From positions 8,748,892 through 8,812,891 of the forward strand of contig NC_033621.1 in NCBI RefSeq assembly GCF_001540865.1: DNA of 64,000 nucleotides. Reading direction: 5' to 3'. This document shows positions 42,177-56,964 of the stretch, in pieces. The DNA comes from Ananas comosus. Lineage: Eukaryota > Streptophyta > Magnoliopsida > Poales > Bromeliaceae. The position numbers and the translations under genes are program-made. Positions within the stretch are counted from its first letter, which is position 1; the number at the start of each line of letters is the position of its first letter. Below the pieces are notes generated by a model that saw only the letters and a program-made list of their open reading frames with translations, was not told the origin of the DNA and did no database searches.

Positions 42177-45100
42177 ATGGCAAGCAGTGTCGTTGAGAAG
42201 ACGGTGGAGGAGCTTCGCAAGGAGATTCAAGAGCTCCATCGCCAGCAACGAGAGGTCTCTTGATTTCTCTCTCTATTTTTATTTACATGCATTAGAACTT
42301 GTGTTTAAGTTCCTTCATAATCTCTTTCTTGACCCTTATCAGTCTTTGCTCTTTGCAGATCAGTGAGAGACTCCGAGACCCGAGAGGCCTCCGTCGCTCT
42401 GGTGTGGCCTCTGGCAGTCCCCGCCCAATTGGAGGAGGTCCCCGCACTCGCAGTCTCATTCGACCAGTACAATCTACTTGTTCTTCTTCTGACTTTATAT
42501 TAGTTCTATTTCTTTTTATGTGAAAATACTTGATGCATCTCAGGCGGTAGCGGCAGAATCTGAGTACCAGCCACCACCTAAACGAAGGCTTTTATCGACT
42601 GTTGTGAAGGTATTTAGCATACAAAACTAATTTCTTGATGTTGTTTTTGCCCCAAAGTCAATAATTTCTTTGCTTGGGTTATTTTGTTACTGGAGACTGA
42701 TGGAGAAGAGGATAAAGTGGATGACAGCGGAACAAAGGATGAGAAGGAGCTCATTGTAGAAGAAGAGGCTGATGTTTTTGGGGGCAAAAATAGCAAGCCA
42801 GCTGCTTCAAATGCACATGGCAATGGCAGGCTCAGGCGGGATGGCAATCTGCAGTCACGAAAGATAGTGAGGAGCCGCTTTACTTCTTGAATTGTTTTTC
42901 TTTTATTCAAATGGTTAGGTTGGTTTCTTATTATTGTCAGGACTATGATATTCCTCCCCCTGAACCACTTCCTAGAGTATTTCCAAAGGATGAGGATCCT
43001 AAGTTGGTCAAGAGGAATAGAAGAATGCTAGGGCAGCTTTTGGGCACGTTGGAGGTACTATCTTCCTTTTTCCCTTTTATAAACATCTTGTATTTTTCCT
43101 TTACATGAGGCATGTCTTAGGTTCTCATCCTTTAGTTCTTTCCAAATAGTAAATTGGTCTACATTGAATTTGTAATGTAGTTCTTGTTCTTCCAATCTGA
43201 TGCATCGTACGCAATCTTCAAATACTAGTAGCATAAGTTGGAGATTAATATGATCAAATTTCAGCTCTATATTCAACAATAAAGTATTGAACTACAATAA
43301 TGACAGGCTAAAGAAGATGGATTGCTGATCCGGTTGATTTATTGTTTCCAAAAGAAAACATATTCAGCAGTATATATTAAAAATTAATATATCTAATCAT
43401 GCAAAGAGGACTGCAATATTTGTTTCTTTCATTTGGTTTAAGTTGAGATTGCAAATAGTTTTTGATTAAAGTCTTGAGATAGCATAATGCAATGGGCTTT
43501 GTTAAAAAAAAAGTATAGAATTGAAAATTTGGTTTCAACTTTGAAATTGAGTCAGAGTTGTCTTTCAAGCCTCAAGCCTCACAAAAAATATATTATTGAG
43601 CTAAGCAAGGGTATCACCTAGGTACCCAAAGTCAGAATCGCTAAAGAGGATGGAACTTGAGCAGGAAAGGATCAAGGAGTTAAGTGCCGTGGTACAGGGT
43701 CGTGCCGGAAACTTGCTGGCATGGTACGGCCAGAGTTTGAAAAGGCGCGTTTGAGGCGCGCGCCTCAGCGCCTAGGCGCGAGGCGCGGGCCTCCGCGCCT
43801 CAGCAATAGCGAGGCGAGGTGAGGCGCTATTGTTGAGGTGTGCGCCTAGGCCCTGAGGTGCGCGCCTCAGGCGAGGCGCGAGGTGCACAGAAGGCGTGCG
43901 CCTCGGCATATTTAATATTTTTTGGATTTTGGATTAAAGTTTTCGGGTTATTGGGTTTCAGATATAAATTTTATGTTTTAGCCCGATAAGATTAGTAAAG
44001 GAATCTAAAAGAAATCTAAAAAAACCCTAATGAAATTCATCTACTGCCCTCTCCTCCTACCACTCTCTCCTTTTACCGCCTTTTTCTCCTTCTTGAGGCC
44101 AAATGAAAACATTGGCACTACAATCACTTTTAAGTTGAAGTCGAAATATATTTTTTTTAACTTGAGAACCTATATGCATGTGTTTTCTTTACTTTTTTAT
44201 AGTTATTTTAGTTTTGTATAGTTATTTTGGAGTTTTTTTAATGTAGAATATCAAATTAAATTACTGTGCGCCTCGCCTTCTTGAGGCGCGCGCCTCGCAG
44301 TGTGCCTCGCGCCTAGGGTCCAGGAGAGTTTTGCACCTTTTTGCGCCTCGCGCCTTTTCAAACATTGGGTACGGCACGGTGTGTGCCGGGCCATACCAAT
44401 GACTGCCGGTCACAAAAAATTTATGTATGCCGACACGTAATGGCACGAAATATTTATTTTCTTTAGCAACAAATATGCCAATTATTTATTATGTATTTTT
44501 ATCAAATCTTTTGAACTTTTTGAGAAAATTACTTATTAATTTTAAGAATAGAGGGTTTTGAGTACGGGGGCTGTATCGTGCCTTTGTCTTGCTGGCATGA
44601 TACGGCACGGTGGATACGGCCCGTGTCGATGGACACTTTAATCCTCGGAAAGCAGGATGTTTAAGTTTGTCAATGTTTGAAGGTATGACATCTGATTGTT
44701 TGTTGTTGGACACTTAGTATAGAATGTTTGTTTAAAATCTAATTTGTTATATGTTGCTAAATTCTGTGTGGTTGAGGTTATGCTTATCGCTTGCAAAGCC
44801 TTTTTTGTTACATGATCTGTTATCTGTGTTGCATAGATACGGATATGGGGATACGAATACAACACAATATTGATATGGTAATACGAGAATTAGTAAATAC
44901 TCTAGGATATGATACACGGGGGATACGTGAATAACATATTATTTTAAATATATTTGAATGTATGTTGACTATATGTAATGATATAATGGATAGTCAGGGT
45001 ACCTGGATTATATGAAGAGACATGTACATTAGCTCATACAATTATTCTGGGTTTGTGACTTTGTTCATTAAAAAGGATAATCAATCGCATGATATCATAA

Positions 45101-48100
45101 TTTAAAGACTATTAACAACTATCATCCAATTTGACCAAATGATAACAGTATATATTTAGTTGCACAAACTAGATAATTAGTCATTCATTATATATGTCTG
45201 TTTCCAAATAGCATTAGGTTCTATTATATGAAACATTAACAAAAGGAAATATGCTAACCTACGCGTCATGGACGTGGGGTTCCGCCCTGCATATCTGCAT
45301 TAGACGCGCGTCTGATGCGTATGCAGCATGGAGGCGCATGCGACGCACGTCCATGCCGAATCTTGCAAGTTGCAAAACGCAACTAATAAGGAACTAATTA
45401 GTTCCGATGGGAAAAAAATATGGTATTGCCATGTCATAAAATAAATTAATAAAAGAACATATAGTTTGAAAAAAAAGGAAAGGCATTGTATTTTGGAAAA
45501 AAATCTGATTAAAAAATTATATAGCCTAATAAAAAAAATCATCTATCTCATCTCACTGTTGAGTTTCTCTTCAACAAAGCCTCTAAAGGTGTTCTCTTTT
45601 TCCATCTCTTTTTTGCATTAGTGCTATAATTTTTTTTGAATTAGAATTTATTTTTGCATTATGATTATTTTTTAATTAGGGTTATACTTTTTATTTTTTA
45701 GCTTAATTTTTTTACATTCGTGTTATAATAGGAGTACATTTTTTATTTTACTTTTTATTGGGCATAAGAAATATTTGATGGTAAGCATTTTGGCTTTTTT
45801 TTTTTTTAGAGGATCTAATAAATCATATTTGGTGGAGTTTTTTTTTTTTAAATATTATATTAACTTTCATTCGTATAAGAAATATAGTGTTTTTTTTTTG
45901 CAAAATTAATATATCATATATAATGAATATGTATTGTTATACTAAATATATTATATTTTATTAGCCGTGTCCTTGCCGTTTTGTATCCTTATATTTTGAA
46001 ATTTGCTGAGTCACAGTGTCCAAGTCGTGTCGTGTCTGTGTCTGTGTCCGCGCCCGCGACACATATATGCTAACACTTTAATATAAACAAAAAAAAAAAC
46101 CATTCTCTATGGCCCTTGCTAGTTAGTATGACCAATTACATAGAAAAGTAGACAACTAAACCCTTAAGGCCTGAACTATAGCAGGGGGGGGGGGGGGGNG
46201 AGAGAGAGAGAGAGGGGGGGGGGGGGCGAGAGAGAGAGAGAGAGCCTTCCCCATCCGTGAGCAAAAATTTAAGGAAATGACATATTGAAGAGAGATTAGC
46301 ATTTCCCCTACTCTTTTCCTTATTTCCTATGGGTTAGGACATGGGATTTTCAAAAAATTTTGAGTTATGATCCTTTTAGACTAAAAAGAACTTGGCTATA
46401 TCTTGCTGTATTCCACACCTGTATGCTCCCCTATTTGAGCTGTATTTGGTATTGTTTTTATTTTTAAAAAATTTCAAATACTCCAATCATGTATTAGACC
46501 CCTATCGGGCACATTTCAGGTGCGTAGCCAAATTCGATACATATCCGATGCACGAGCAACGTGTAAATTTAAGTATCGTGCTTTATAGTCTGTTTTAATA
46601 TGATCATGAAATTGATTGAAAACTAAATGCTTATATTATGAAATCATCTTAGGGCTGCTAGAGGCCAATATAAATATCGTTCATTGTCGTGTCCTTGACC
46701 CATTGAAATGCTAAAACATAGGTGCATAAATTTCTCGTGCGTAGGCGAAAAAAAAGGAAAGGAAAAAAAAATAAATCTAGCTGGAAGTAGTGCAAGTTCC
46801 ACTCTAACAATATTTGGGTCAGGATGGCTAGATGCATCAACTAATTTACGAGTAGAACTGCCTTGAGAATGGTAAGTAGAGTAGAACTACCTTGAGAATG
46901 GTAAGTTTGACCTATTACTGCTGTGCTGTTAACTGGCATTAAGTTTTGGGATTACTAACCCGCTTTTAATACCTTTTATATCGAACTTCATATGTATACA
47001 GATGGAAAGAACATTTGGTGATCAATATAATCATCTTTTAGCATCAATATTTTGAAATCAATATAGTAAGCTAGCAAATTCCTGGCAATAAATATTCAAT
47101 ATCTAGAAATTAAAGTACTTAGTCTGATAATGTCATTCAATATTGGCATATGAAAGTCTCGAACAAGGAATCTGGAAAAAAACCCAACAAATAATATCCC
47201 AAAATGAATCCACAAATCATATTCTAAAGGTTGAACTAAGAGCTTTTTTGATATGAGAGTTTAATATGGCGAGTAGATTTTAGGATAATCATGAAGATTT
47301 TGATTGGGTAAAAAAATTGTTTAAGTTTTAAACATATATAGCAAATAATTTGAACATATGAGGTCTACTACAAAGGAGGGGATTGAAGTTGTTTTCCAAA
47401 TTTGAAGGTAAGGACGTGAGCGAACAGTGAGGAGGAAGAAGTGTCTCATCTTTACAACCAATAGAAATTGATCTTTTGATTGATCTTCAAAATACTTCCT
47501 TTTTTTAGGTAGGGCTTTTCTGTTTGAAAGGAAAGATGATTAGAATCTTAAAAGTAGATAACATCAGAAGAGCGATAGAGTTCGGTGCTATGGAAGCACA
47601 AGAGAGAAAAAAAGAAGAAGAAAAGTTAGGCTTGCCTTTTTTATACTTTTGTGGAATAAATTCTTGGGATGTATCCTCGCTCCTTACTGTCCTCTTGCAC
47701 CTTACCATCCTCCCTCTCTATGTTTGAAGAAAACTATTTAAGAACAAGTCGAACTCTTTCTACAATTTATCACGCTTATACTAGGTGGAAAAATATTCCC
47801 TCCAACAGGTCTTGAACCTATACCAAAGGCTTAGAAGACTTCTATCCTATCCATTAGACAATCCACTTCATTCCTATTTTCTTCTTCCGTATTTTTTCTC
47901 TTGTTTAGATAAAAAAATGATTGCATAGAAAAAATTTTTGGGAATAGGAAAAGGATGCATATCAAAATGATTGACGCATGCATAGTTAAGATTATGGAGC
48001 AGGTAGTGAGAATTGATTCTGCATCGTTAGCCTGGAAGGATAAAGTTATAGTTGACGTTGGTTTTTCTATAGTTAAAACGAGCAAACATCTCATATGGGC

Positions 48101-51100
48101 CATCAAAAAATTGTCTATTTTTAATGTCTTATCTTTGAGAATGACTTCACAGCAAAACAAACCATTTAATCTTAGGGTGCGTGCGTTAAGTTTGTGCTAT
48201 CTTATTTGCATTCTCAAGAATTCGCTATATACTATAGCGCTTGTGTAATCCCATTTGATATTGGTTAGTATTTTTCATTCTGAAACATCGGTTGATCTTT
48301 GAACTTCTGGTTAAATTTCATTTAGGTTACCAAACTTCAATTTGTCTCATTTTAGGCGCTAACTTTACTTTTTATTTCAATCAGGTTATTTTGTTAGACT
48401 TTGTATAATGTTTCAAACAAAACGACAAAATGACAGCTAATTCAGTTACCACATCATCTTCTAGAGATGACATGACTATTAATTTATTTCTTGGAGATAG
48501 TTGGACAGGCTACTCATTTGTAAAATCAGCTTTTCTATATGCTGTAATAGTTGAATAATAGTAATTTTAAGATGGTATAGCCAAGGATTTAAGTACCTAT
48601 CGGCACGGGCCGTATTTATGGTACTATATCGTGCCAAGAAGATATTGGCACAATACAGCCTCCATGCCCATGGCATAGTTCAAAACCCTTTTTTACTTTA
48701 AATTAGTAAGTAATTTTTTCAATAAAGTTTAAAAAATTTGATAAAGATACATAATAAGTAACTAGAATAATTTGTTGCTAAAGAAAATAAATTTTTCATA
48801 TCATTATGTGTCGGCATACATGTATTTTTTGTGACCGGTACGCATAGGTACGGCCTGACACGTATTGTGTTGTACCGTGCCAGCAAGTTTATGACACGAT
48901 TCTGCGCCACGACACTTAAATCCTTGGGTATAGCAATTGAAATGATTAGCAGTCATTACCATGCTATGTTACACGGACACAAACGTGGGACACGGGGCAC
49001 AACATGACTCGGACACGATGACTCGACAACTTCAAATAAATTAGAAGATGGACTCGGCAAAGCGAACATTAAAATATTTTTTTAAATACAAATATTCTGT
49101 ATATATTATATACAAAAAATATAATATTTTAAAATTAGTAAATAAACTCTAATTATATGCCTTACAAAGCTGGTGCATGAATTGGAGATCTTTTGTATTG
49201 GTTAATTAGTAGACTCATTCATAACATACAACACAACAAATTTCGAACCTAAGTTAATAGATGTGTCATATGACATTGAAAAAAAATTTATATATCACAA
49301 TTTGTAAAATTTTGGATTTTTTTTTTTGAACAACTGTCTTTTTAATACTGTTGTTTCTTGAAACCAAGGATTCAAGTGCTGTCCTATGCCGTACGGCATG
49401 GGGCGGCATGTACTGTGCCCCTAATATAGGGGCATAATAGGGCCCCCTTGTGCCGTGATACCTGCGGGGTATCGTGGCACAGCATCATGTGGGTTTTATT
49501 TTATTTTATTTTCCTGTTGTGGTTTTTTTCTCTTATTGCACCCCCTTCTCTCCCCACAAACTGCGCGATACCGACTATGTATCGCGCGAGACAGAGCGAT
49601 ACCCTTGCGGGTATGGCGGCACAGCATCGTGCCGATTTTATTTTATTTTATTTATTTTTTTGTTCTGGTTTTTTCCCTCTTTTTTCTTTTTTTGCACACC
49701 CCCGGTGATACCCCTGGGGTGCAGGTATCGCGGCAGAGTATCATGTCAGTTTTATTTTATTTTTTTGGTGTGGTTTTTTTTTCTTTTTTTGCACACTCCC
49801 GCCCCCTTCCCCCTCCCGAAACCCAACAACCAAAACCCCACTGTGCTGCCCGTGGGGAGTGGGAATTTTTTAATTTTCCTCTTCTTTTCTTTTGGTGGGC
49901 CTTTGTGTTCTCTTCTTTTCCTTCTGTCACTTAAAAAAGAGGCAAAAAAATTGCAAATAAAAAATCTACTTATTATGTCAGTAAAAAAGTTATAACTTAA
50001 AATTTTGTTTATATATTTTGAATATTTTTAATTTGTAAAGCTTATTTTTTGAAGAAATATAAAATTAGGCAATTTTAATTTATTGTTATAAAAAGTTAAA
50101 AATATATCTTCTTGATTTGATTATTATATAGTCAAAATTTTAATTTTCAGATTCGATCCGTACCACCGGGGGCTCAGCCCGAGCCCTCCGTTGCCACCGG
50201 AGACATCCACTTTTTCTTTATCTAACATAAAATTCTATTTTGAAGTAAGAAAATTAAACATACTGATAAAATTATAGACTAAATTAAATCAATTGATACT
50301 TAAATTTATTTAATTTATTCGTCATATAATTTTTTTCTAAATTTTATGATATATTTAACAAATTATTATGATCCACCGCGACGATTTATGTGGAATTAAG
50401 TAGTCATTTTTCTGTAAAGATGTAAATTATATAATTATTGTATTTGTGAATTTTATTATTGTATTTTAATTTTTATTTTCTATAAGATATATTTGTACTT
50501 TGCATATAAAAGAGTTTATCAGTATGTTAATTGGTGAGTATAGTAAGCTATACATAGCCAATATTTAATTATTTGACTAAATCTTTCAAAATAACATTAT
50601 AAGAGTTTATTGGGACCAAAAAAATAAAAATAAGTTCATGCCAAAGCGTGCTGTTAGGAGGTCATGTGTATCCATTGGTACGAAAGTCTGCCACGTGTCG
50701 GTACGGAAGCGTACCTGTGCCGTGCCGTGCCGTGCAGTGCAAATAGCGGCATACCCCCGTGCTACGACACTTTAATCCTTGCTTGAAACTACTTAACATC
50801 TAAGTATTAGATTTTTCAAAATTGAGATTTTTTTACGTATTTCTTTAAATATTATAAATATATTTGTCAAATTACATTTTAATTTTAAAGCATTAATTAT
50901 ATATTGATTGTGGCATATAATAGATATACACCGGGTGCAGTCCCGTTATTAAAATCCTTGGAACTCTTCCTACGCAGAGACGGCTTGTATGATGCACATG
51001 AGTCCCTGAAGTGTCTTTTTTTTTTTTTTTTTTTTTTTTTCTGTCCCGGACATGCAGCAGGCACGCGTCATTGCACGTCGCGTTTGACTTGCGTTGGATG

Positions 51101-54100
51101 CGGATGCAGCTCCCTTGGAGCCGCATCATGTAACCTTGTTACCATGTCATTATTTTTTTGATAGCTGAATTAGTTGCTACTTCATTGCTTTACCAGAAAA
51201 GTCAATCAAAATATGAGTGGTGACTTAATTTAAATAGAAATTAAAGTTTAGTGATTTGATTGAAACAAATTGACGTTTAGTGATTCAATTGAAATTGAAA
51301 TTAAAGTTTAGTGACTTGATTGAAACAAATTAAAGTTTATTGAGGTGCATAATTTTGCAAGAAAGTCGGTGACTAAGGGTGTAATTTACCCAAATGAATT
51401 CTTGTTTAGTTCTTTGTTGTTGCAACATTTTGCACAGTATGTTCTGTTTCATTTTCCACTAGTTACAATTCGTGAAACTCTATTTGATTATAGTTTTCTT
51501 TAAAATGTTGATCATTGTCCAGAAATTTCGGGAAGAGGACAAGCAATTATCATCTACGGAGGCTTTCATGCGTAGATCAGATTCTTTACGAAGGGTGAGG
51601 AGCTCTTTGCCTTCTCTGACTATTTTATTTCCTCTATAGTTACTTTAGACTGAAATCAGAGGTTTTCTGGTGCAGTTTTCTTGCACAGTATGAATATGTA
51701 TTTATGGCTGAATATTACTAAATTGGAATTTTCCCGTACAAATCCGTGCGTAACAGATATGAGTAAGAGCCACTCTGTCCATGACTGGATTTGAATTGCA
51801 GGAAGCTTACAGGAATAGAATGAATTGCTCACTACATAACTGACCATATATTCTCCACTGTCAAATAATTATTAGTGAAGGGTTGAACTACTGGAAAAGC
51901 ATAGAAAATTCTGTCTTTCATCTGTGAAACTGGAACAACATAGCCTACTATATAATATTTCTTAATTATCATCATTCCTCTTTAATATTACACATTTGTG
52001 GGTGCCTAATAACTGCCATCATGTGCCTAAATCATTATATACATGAAATTGTATTTTGACTGCTCACTTTGATTGTATTGGCAAGAGGTATAACATCTTG
52101 GCCTTCAATTGTCATGAATGGTAGTGGCATTTCACCGTCAACAAATTACCATGTACTTTATGGAACCTTTCAAGTTGTAGCTGAAGTATATTATTGCTGT
52201 TTTCTGTTGAACAGTTGACAGTAGAATAAATAAGACATCTGTAAAGGATATTCTGGGTATGTTAATGAGAGTGGTGCTTTGAGGTGCTATTTTTCTTCCC
52301 AACAGTTTTAGAAAGCTATTGTGCTCAAGCTACAATCTTTCTTAATATCACTTACGTTATGGGTTTACGTTAGATGCTTCTGTTTTGGGGTTATGTAGAT
52401 ATTTTATGAACGCAAGAAGGGTGTATTGTTGGCATACTTGGCGGTGATTTTACTTGTTGCCGGCGCAAGAATCTATTTAATGTGTATACTAGTTGTGAAC
52501 CTGCATGTCATGCAGGAATGGATTTGGTTTTATTCTAATATTAAAAAATAATGAGAGATGTACTGAAGATCTTTGAAGAGAATAAAAATAAGAGAAATTT
52601 AAATCACATAGAAAAATATTCTCTCTAATTGCACTTTTAGCACATTATTGTATAATTTGGTAGTTCTTTAGAAAATTTGTAGCACTAATGGCCAGGGTAT
52701 ATTCACTGTTATATTTCTCATAGTATACTGGGATAACTTTATCAAGAAATTATTCCTTTTGGAAGGTATATTCTGTTTTTCTATGATGGTGACATGCAAA
52801 AGATGAAAATGACATTTGAATAGAACAAGCTGGTTCCTGGTGAGTTTGCCCGGTGGCGTGTGTTGTGAAGGTCACCTTCCATTCTGCCAATCTGCACTTT
52901 CAGTGCAAACTCTGCACTTTAAACAGAATTGAACCTCCGAAGTCTGTTTCGCACCGTTTTCGAGTCGAAAAACACTCGGTCGACTCTCAAACACCCTTAA
53001 AATTATTGGAATGGTTTCTTATCTTTTTTTTACTTACTAGAACTTTGCAATCTGTGATAGTTCAGTGGATTACAATGGATTTCAAGATAGCAAATAACTG
53101 ATAGCCTGCCCATTGGCGGGCAGGTGGATTAAATTTGTTAAGAAATTATATTTTGCATGCATTCCATTCCAAATTTAGTTCTTAGGTATCCCGAAACAAC
53201 TCTTTGTACTGCGTTGTCATATCCTAAAGATCTTTTAAAACGGGAAAATAGAATAGATGAAAAAGGAACTTCGTGCTGCAAAAATATAAATTTGGAGCAT
53301 TAATTTCGTATTTTATTTTTCTTTATTATAATGAGGTTGTACTTAGTTAAGTTGGAAGACAGCATTGCTTGGTAAATATGATGAAAATCTTCAACTGCAC
53401 ACAGGCTGAACAGAAGGCACAGGAGGAAAGTGAAAGGTTACGACAGCAAGAACGAGAACAAATTGCAGAGAAACGCAGGCGTGATTTGGTGAATTTTCTT
53501 CGACACTTTAACATTCTTTCCGGCATACATTATTGGGTGTAAATGTATAGAGACCCCTTCAGCTATAGGCCATTTTGAAGTAGGCCCCTCACTTTTACTT
53601 TTTCTGATTGACGCTGCCTTAACTTCTATTTTATTTTCTTTTATTTTATTTTTTTCAATTGAGTTATGCTAGTTAAGTTGAAAATCTTGTTAAAAGTTAA
53701 TGGCTCTATTAGCTATAGCCATTAATTGCTTCAACTTTAGGTGGTTAAACACATTAAATTTAATGGAATTGGTAATGATTTGATATAATCCCTAATTTAT
53801 TTGGCTAAAATCATTCAATTCTGAAAGAATAGAAATATGGTATGTCAATCAAAAAAAGTTTTGAGGGGCCAATGAAATGGCCTGTAGTTGAGGGGGTCTC
53901 GATGTGTTTACACTGATATTTTCAATGTGCAGGTTGTTTACTTTGCTTTCATATATATTAAAAAATGATGTGCTTTTGGAATTCAGATTCTGCGTGCTCG
54001 TGTTGCTGCTAAGGCCGAGCAAAAGAGGTTGGAGCTGCTGTTTATTATCTGGGCTGAGCATCACAAGAAGCTATCCAATTATATAAGGTAAGTGGCTTTG

Positions 54101-56933
54101 GCTGTTTTTTTTTTTTTTAACCTACATTGCCTGCCAAAAAATTATTCGGCAGAGTTTTTAAATTATTTTGCTCTACTTTCCAGCAATAGGTATAAAATCT
54201 ATACCTTATTATTACGACATTAATTTAGAGCTGTTTTGATTTGCTGCAGGTTATTTTTCTTTTTGGTCCAAAATGTCCATATTGACAAGTAATTCAGAAA
54301 GATAAGTTTCTGATTGTTTTCAAATCTTGATTATCGAGACCAGAAGCTATTGAAGTAAATGTTAGCTCTTTGGACAATATTTAAGTTAGTTTTGATGTTT
54401 TTAATTTTTTCTTGGTTTTTTTTTTTTTTTCAGGACCAAGGCAGAGCCTCCTATATATTACATGCCAGCCAAACCGTTAATTGATGATATGACTATCACT
54501 GAGCAGCAGAAAGAGCAGGTACTGTCGACAACTCTTTCCGTCCATTGCTCACTCCTGAAGCTACGCATGCAAATGTTGTGACATAATAGACTTGTCAAGG
54601 CGACTATTGACAAGATAAATATTAACAAAGGAGAAACCACCAAAATAAAACCATAAGCCCTACACTTTCTTGGCATATCCGAATTACTTACATACCTACC
54701 CATATCCTGCATGCAGTCCTCTGGAAAAACTCTTCCTGGCCATCATGGAAGAGGGAACACATATTAATGGACTGGTTTTGGACCAAACTGGTAATTCAAT
54801 AATCCCTGTGGAAAAATAGAAATTTGCTTGCATTAGTGAAGTTTGTCAATGTGGTTAGGTAATCCCTAGGTAGAAGGCCTACGGCTCGGGATATAATGTG
54901 GTCCGTGCCGGCCCAACATTTTCTGCCCGAGACCGGCCACAAATTCCGGCCATGGTGGGCCGGGCTAGATTTTTTGAACCCTTGGCCCAACATGGCAGCA
55001 TGGGCCGTGCAGGGCTCGTGCTGGCCTAGCATTTTTTTTATTCTTTTAAGTTTTAAATTTTTATTTTAAAAAATTTACAAAATAAAATATTCTAATTTTT
55101 TTTAGCTATTATGGTTAAAAAAATTAAAAGTTAAAAACTTTTAATTTTTTCTAAAAAATTAAAAATTTTAAATTTTTTCTAAATAATTAGAGATTTTAAA
55201 TTTTTCTGAAAAATTTAAGATTTTAAACTTTTTCAAAAAATTTTAAACTTAACAATCATTTATACAAAAATTCTAAAATTTAAAAAATTATTTTGAATAA
55301 AAGTTTAAAAAATTTATAAAACTTTAAAAAATTATTTGGATAGAGCTTAAAAAATTAAATTTAAAAATTATTTGAAGAAAAGTTAAGAGTTTAAAAGACA
55401 TTTGGACAATTTTAAAGTTAAAGCTATAATCTTAAAATTTTTTTGTAAAAAACGACTCAGCTCCCAAGGGAGCTAGTAGGCCTAGCTCCCTTCGGAGTTG
55501 GGAGAAGAGAGCTCAACCTGGGCTCCTTTGTCCCAAGTTATTCCCTTATTAAGGCCTCGGGCAAGTCTAGGCCTTGGAGGTCGCGCCATGCTGTCCTGAT
55601 CGTGTTGGGCCATAGGCCTGGCCATGGACTCGGCATGGCCCAGGCTTGTTCCGGGCCGATGGGCCTAAAATTTTGTAGGCCCAGCATGTCTCGAAAGTTC
55701 GGGGAAGGCTAGGTTGGGCCATCATGGGTTCTTCAGTACTAGTGTCGTGCCCAGGCTCGGGGTAGAACCATGTCGGTGGGCTGCCTGACCCGTTTTACAT
55801 CCCTAGCTATGGGGTGAAGACAGATTGGAAAATATCCGAGTGTATCCGTGCCTGTATGCAACCTCATCTACATCTGAGTAGTATATGTTTGTATTCAGGT
55901 CGGATCCAGATGTGAATATGGTCTTGAATAACTGAAAAATTCGGGTTCAAATTTGGATATTCAAAAATTAATATTGTGGGGGAAAAAAGGGATATGGGTC
56001 TGGCTCCCATGTCAGAGCACTAGCTTTGCATCAGTGAGATGCTCGGTCCAATTCCTCCCTCTAGCATATTTTTTAAGTTTTGCGTGTTAGTCCCTGTACT
56101 AACTACAGATTGCTAGGAGATCCCAATACTAGGAGGTCCCAATATTGTGCACTCAAATAATCTAATCCTGCATTATTACCTGTACAAACTATACATTGTT
56201 ATGATGTCCAGATATTGTGCACTCAAATACTGCAATTCCTGCATTTTTCACATATTTGTTTGTTAAATCTTAAATTTTATTGAATAAGATATAGGTATGT
56301 AAAGTTTGAACGTGAGTATGAAACTTTAATTGCATTGTGTCTTATTCAGGCTAATTCTAGTTCATATTCATGTATGTATATTATCATATAGGGACAATTT
56401 CACCACTACGCCGCCCAAATATGTAAATATCGTAAATACCCCTGCAAAGTTAAAAATATCATGTATTCCCCTTCAAATGCAAAAAATTATCACGATTACC
56501 CCTGCCTCTAAAGTGCCATCACTTTACCATGGTTAAATTATAGTTATAGATGGGTTAAGTTATAACACGACTAATTTATCCCTCAAAGGTTGGGGTGGTA
56601 TTTTTGGCAGAAAATACTTGAGAGGCGATTTCATGAGTACCCTTCTAAATTTTAAAAATAACATTTCTACCCTCACTGTTAGTGGGTTATTATATATGTG
56701 GAAACCCCTCCCCTATAGGTTATTTTGAAATAGATCCTATAACTTCAATTTTTTAACATTAAGACCCCTTGAACCTTTAGTTTTCTTATTCATTGTTTTA
56801 CTTAGTTTTTTAATGAGATCCCTCACGCATGAATTTGATAACATTTTTAATTTAGTTGTTAAAAAACACTCAATTGCCAAAAAAAATGAAAAGAAACTTA
56901 GGTTGAAATGGTGTGTATATGTGTGTGTGTGTG

Positions 56934-56964
<31 letters not shown>

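Larger units (their letters stand above)
43055..51522 (+). other. Long pinin intron (8.5 kb) loaded with transposable elements
   Basis: It lies between the exon ending GTLE and the exon starting KFREED. It holds three TIR elements of one family, GC-rich inner repeats, a tRNA-like relic and poly-G/GA tracts, listed separately. The parts not listed (for example 43100-43660, 46250-47500, 47900-48570) are AT-rich, with no gene that I can support. Confidence 0.85.

Noticed and set aside
47798..47868. Functional tRNA gene
   Set aside because: The acceptor stem does not pair, so it is listed as a relic only.
49448..49995. Three overlapping open frames of 86-173 codons
   Set aside because: They lie inside a TIR element, are rich in Phe/Leu from TTTTATTTT tracts, and overlap in all frames. 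There is no domain.
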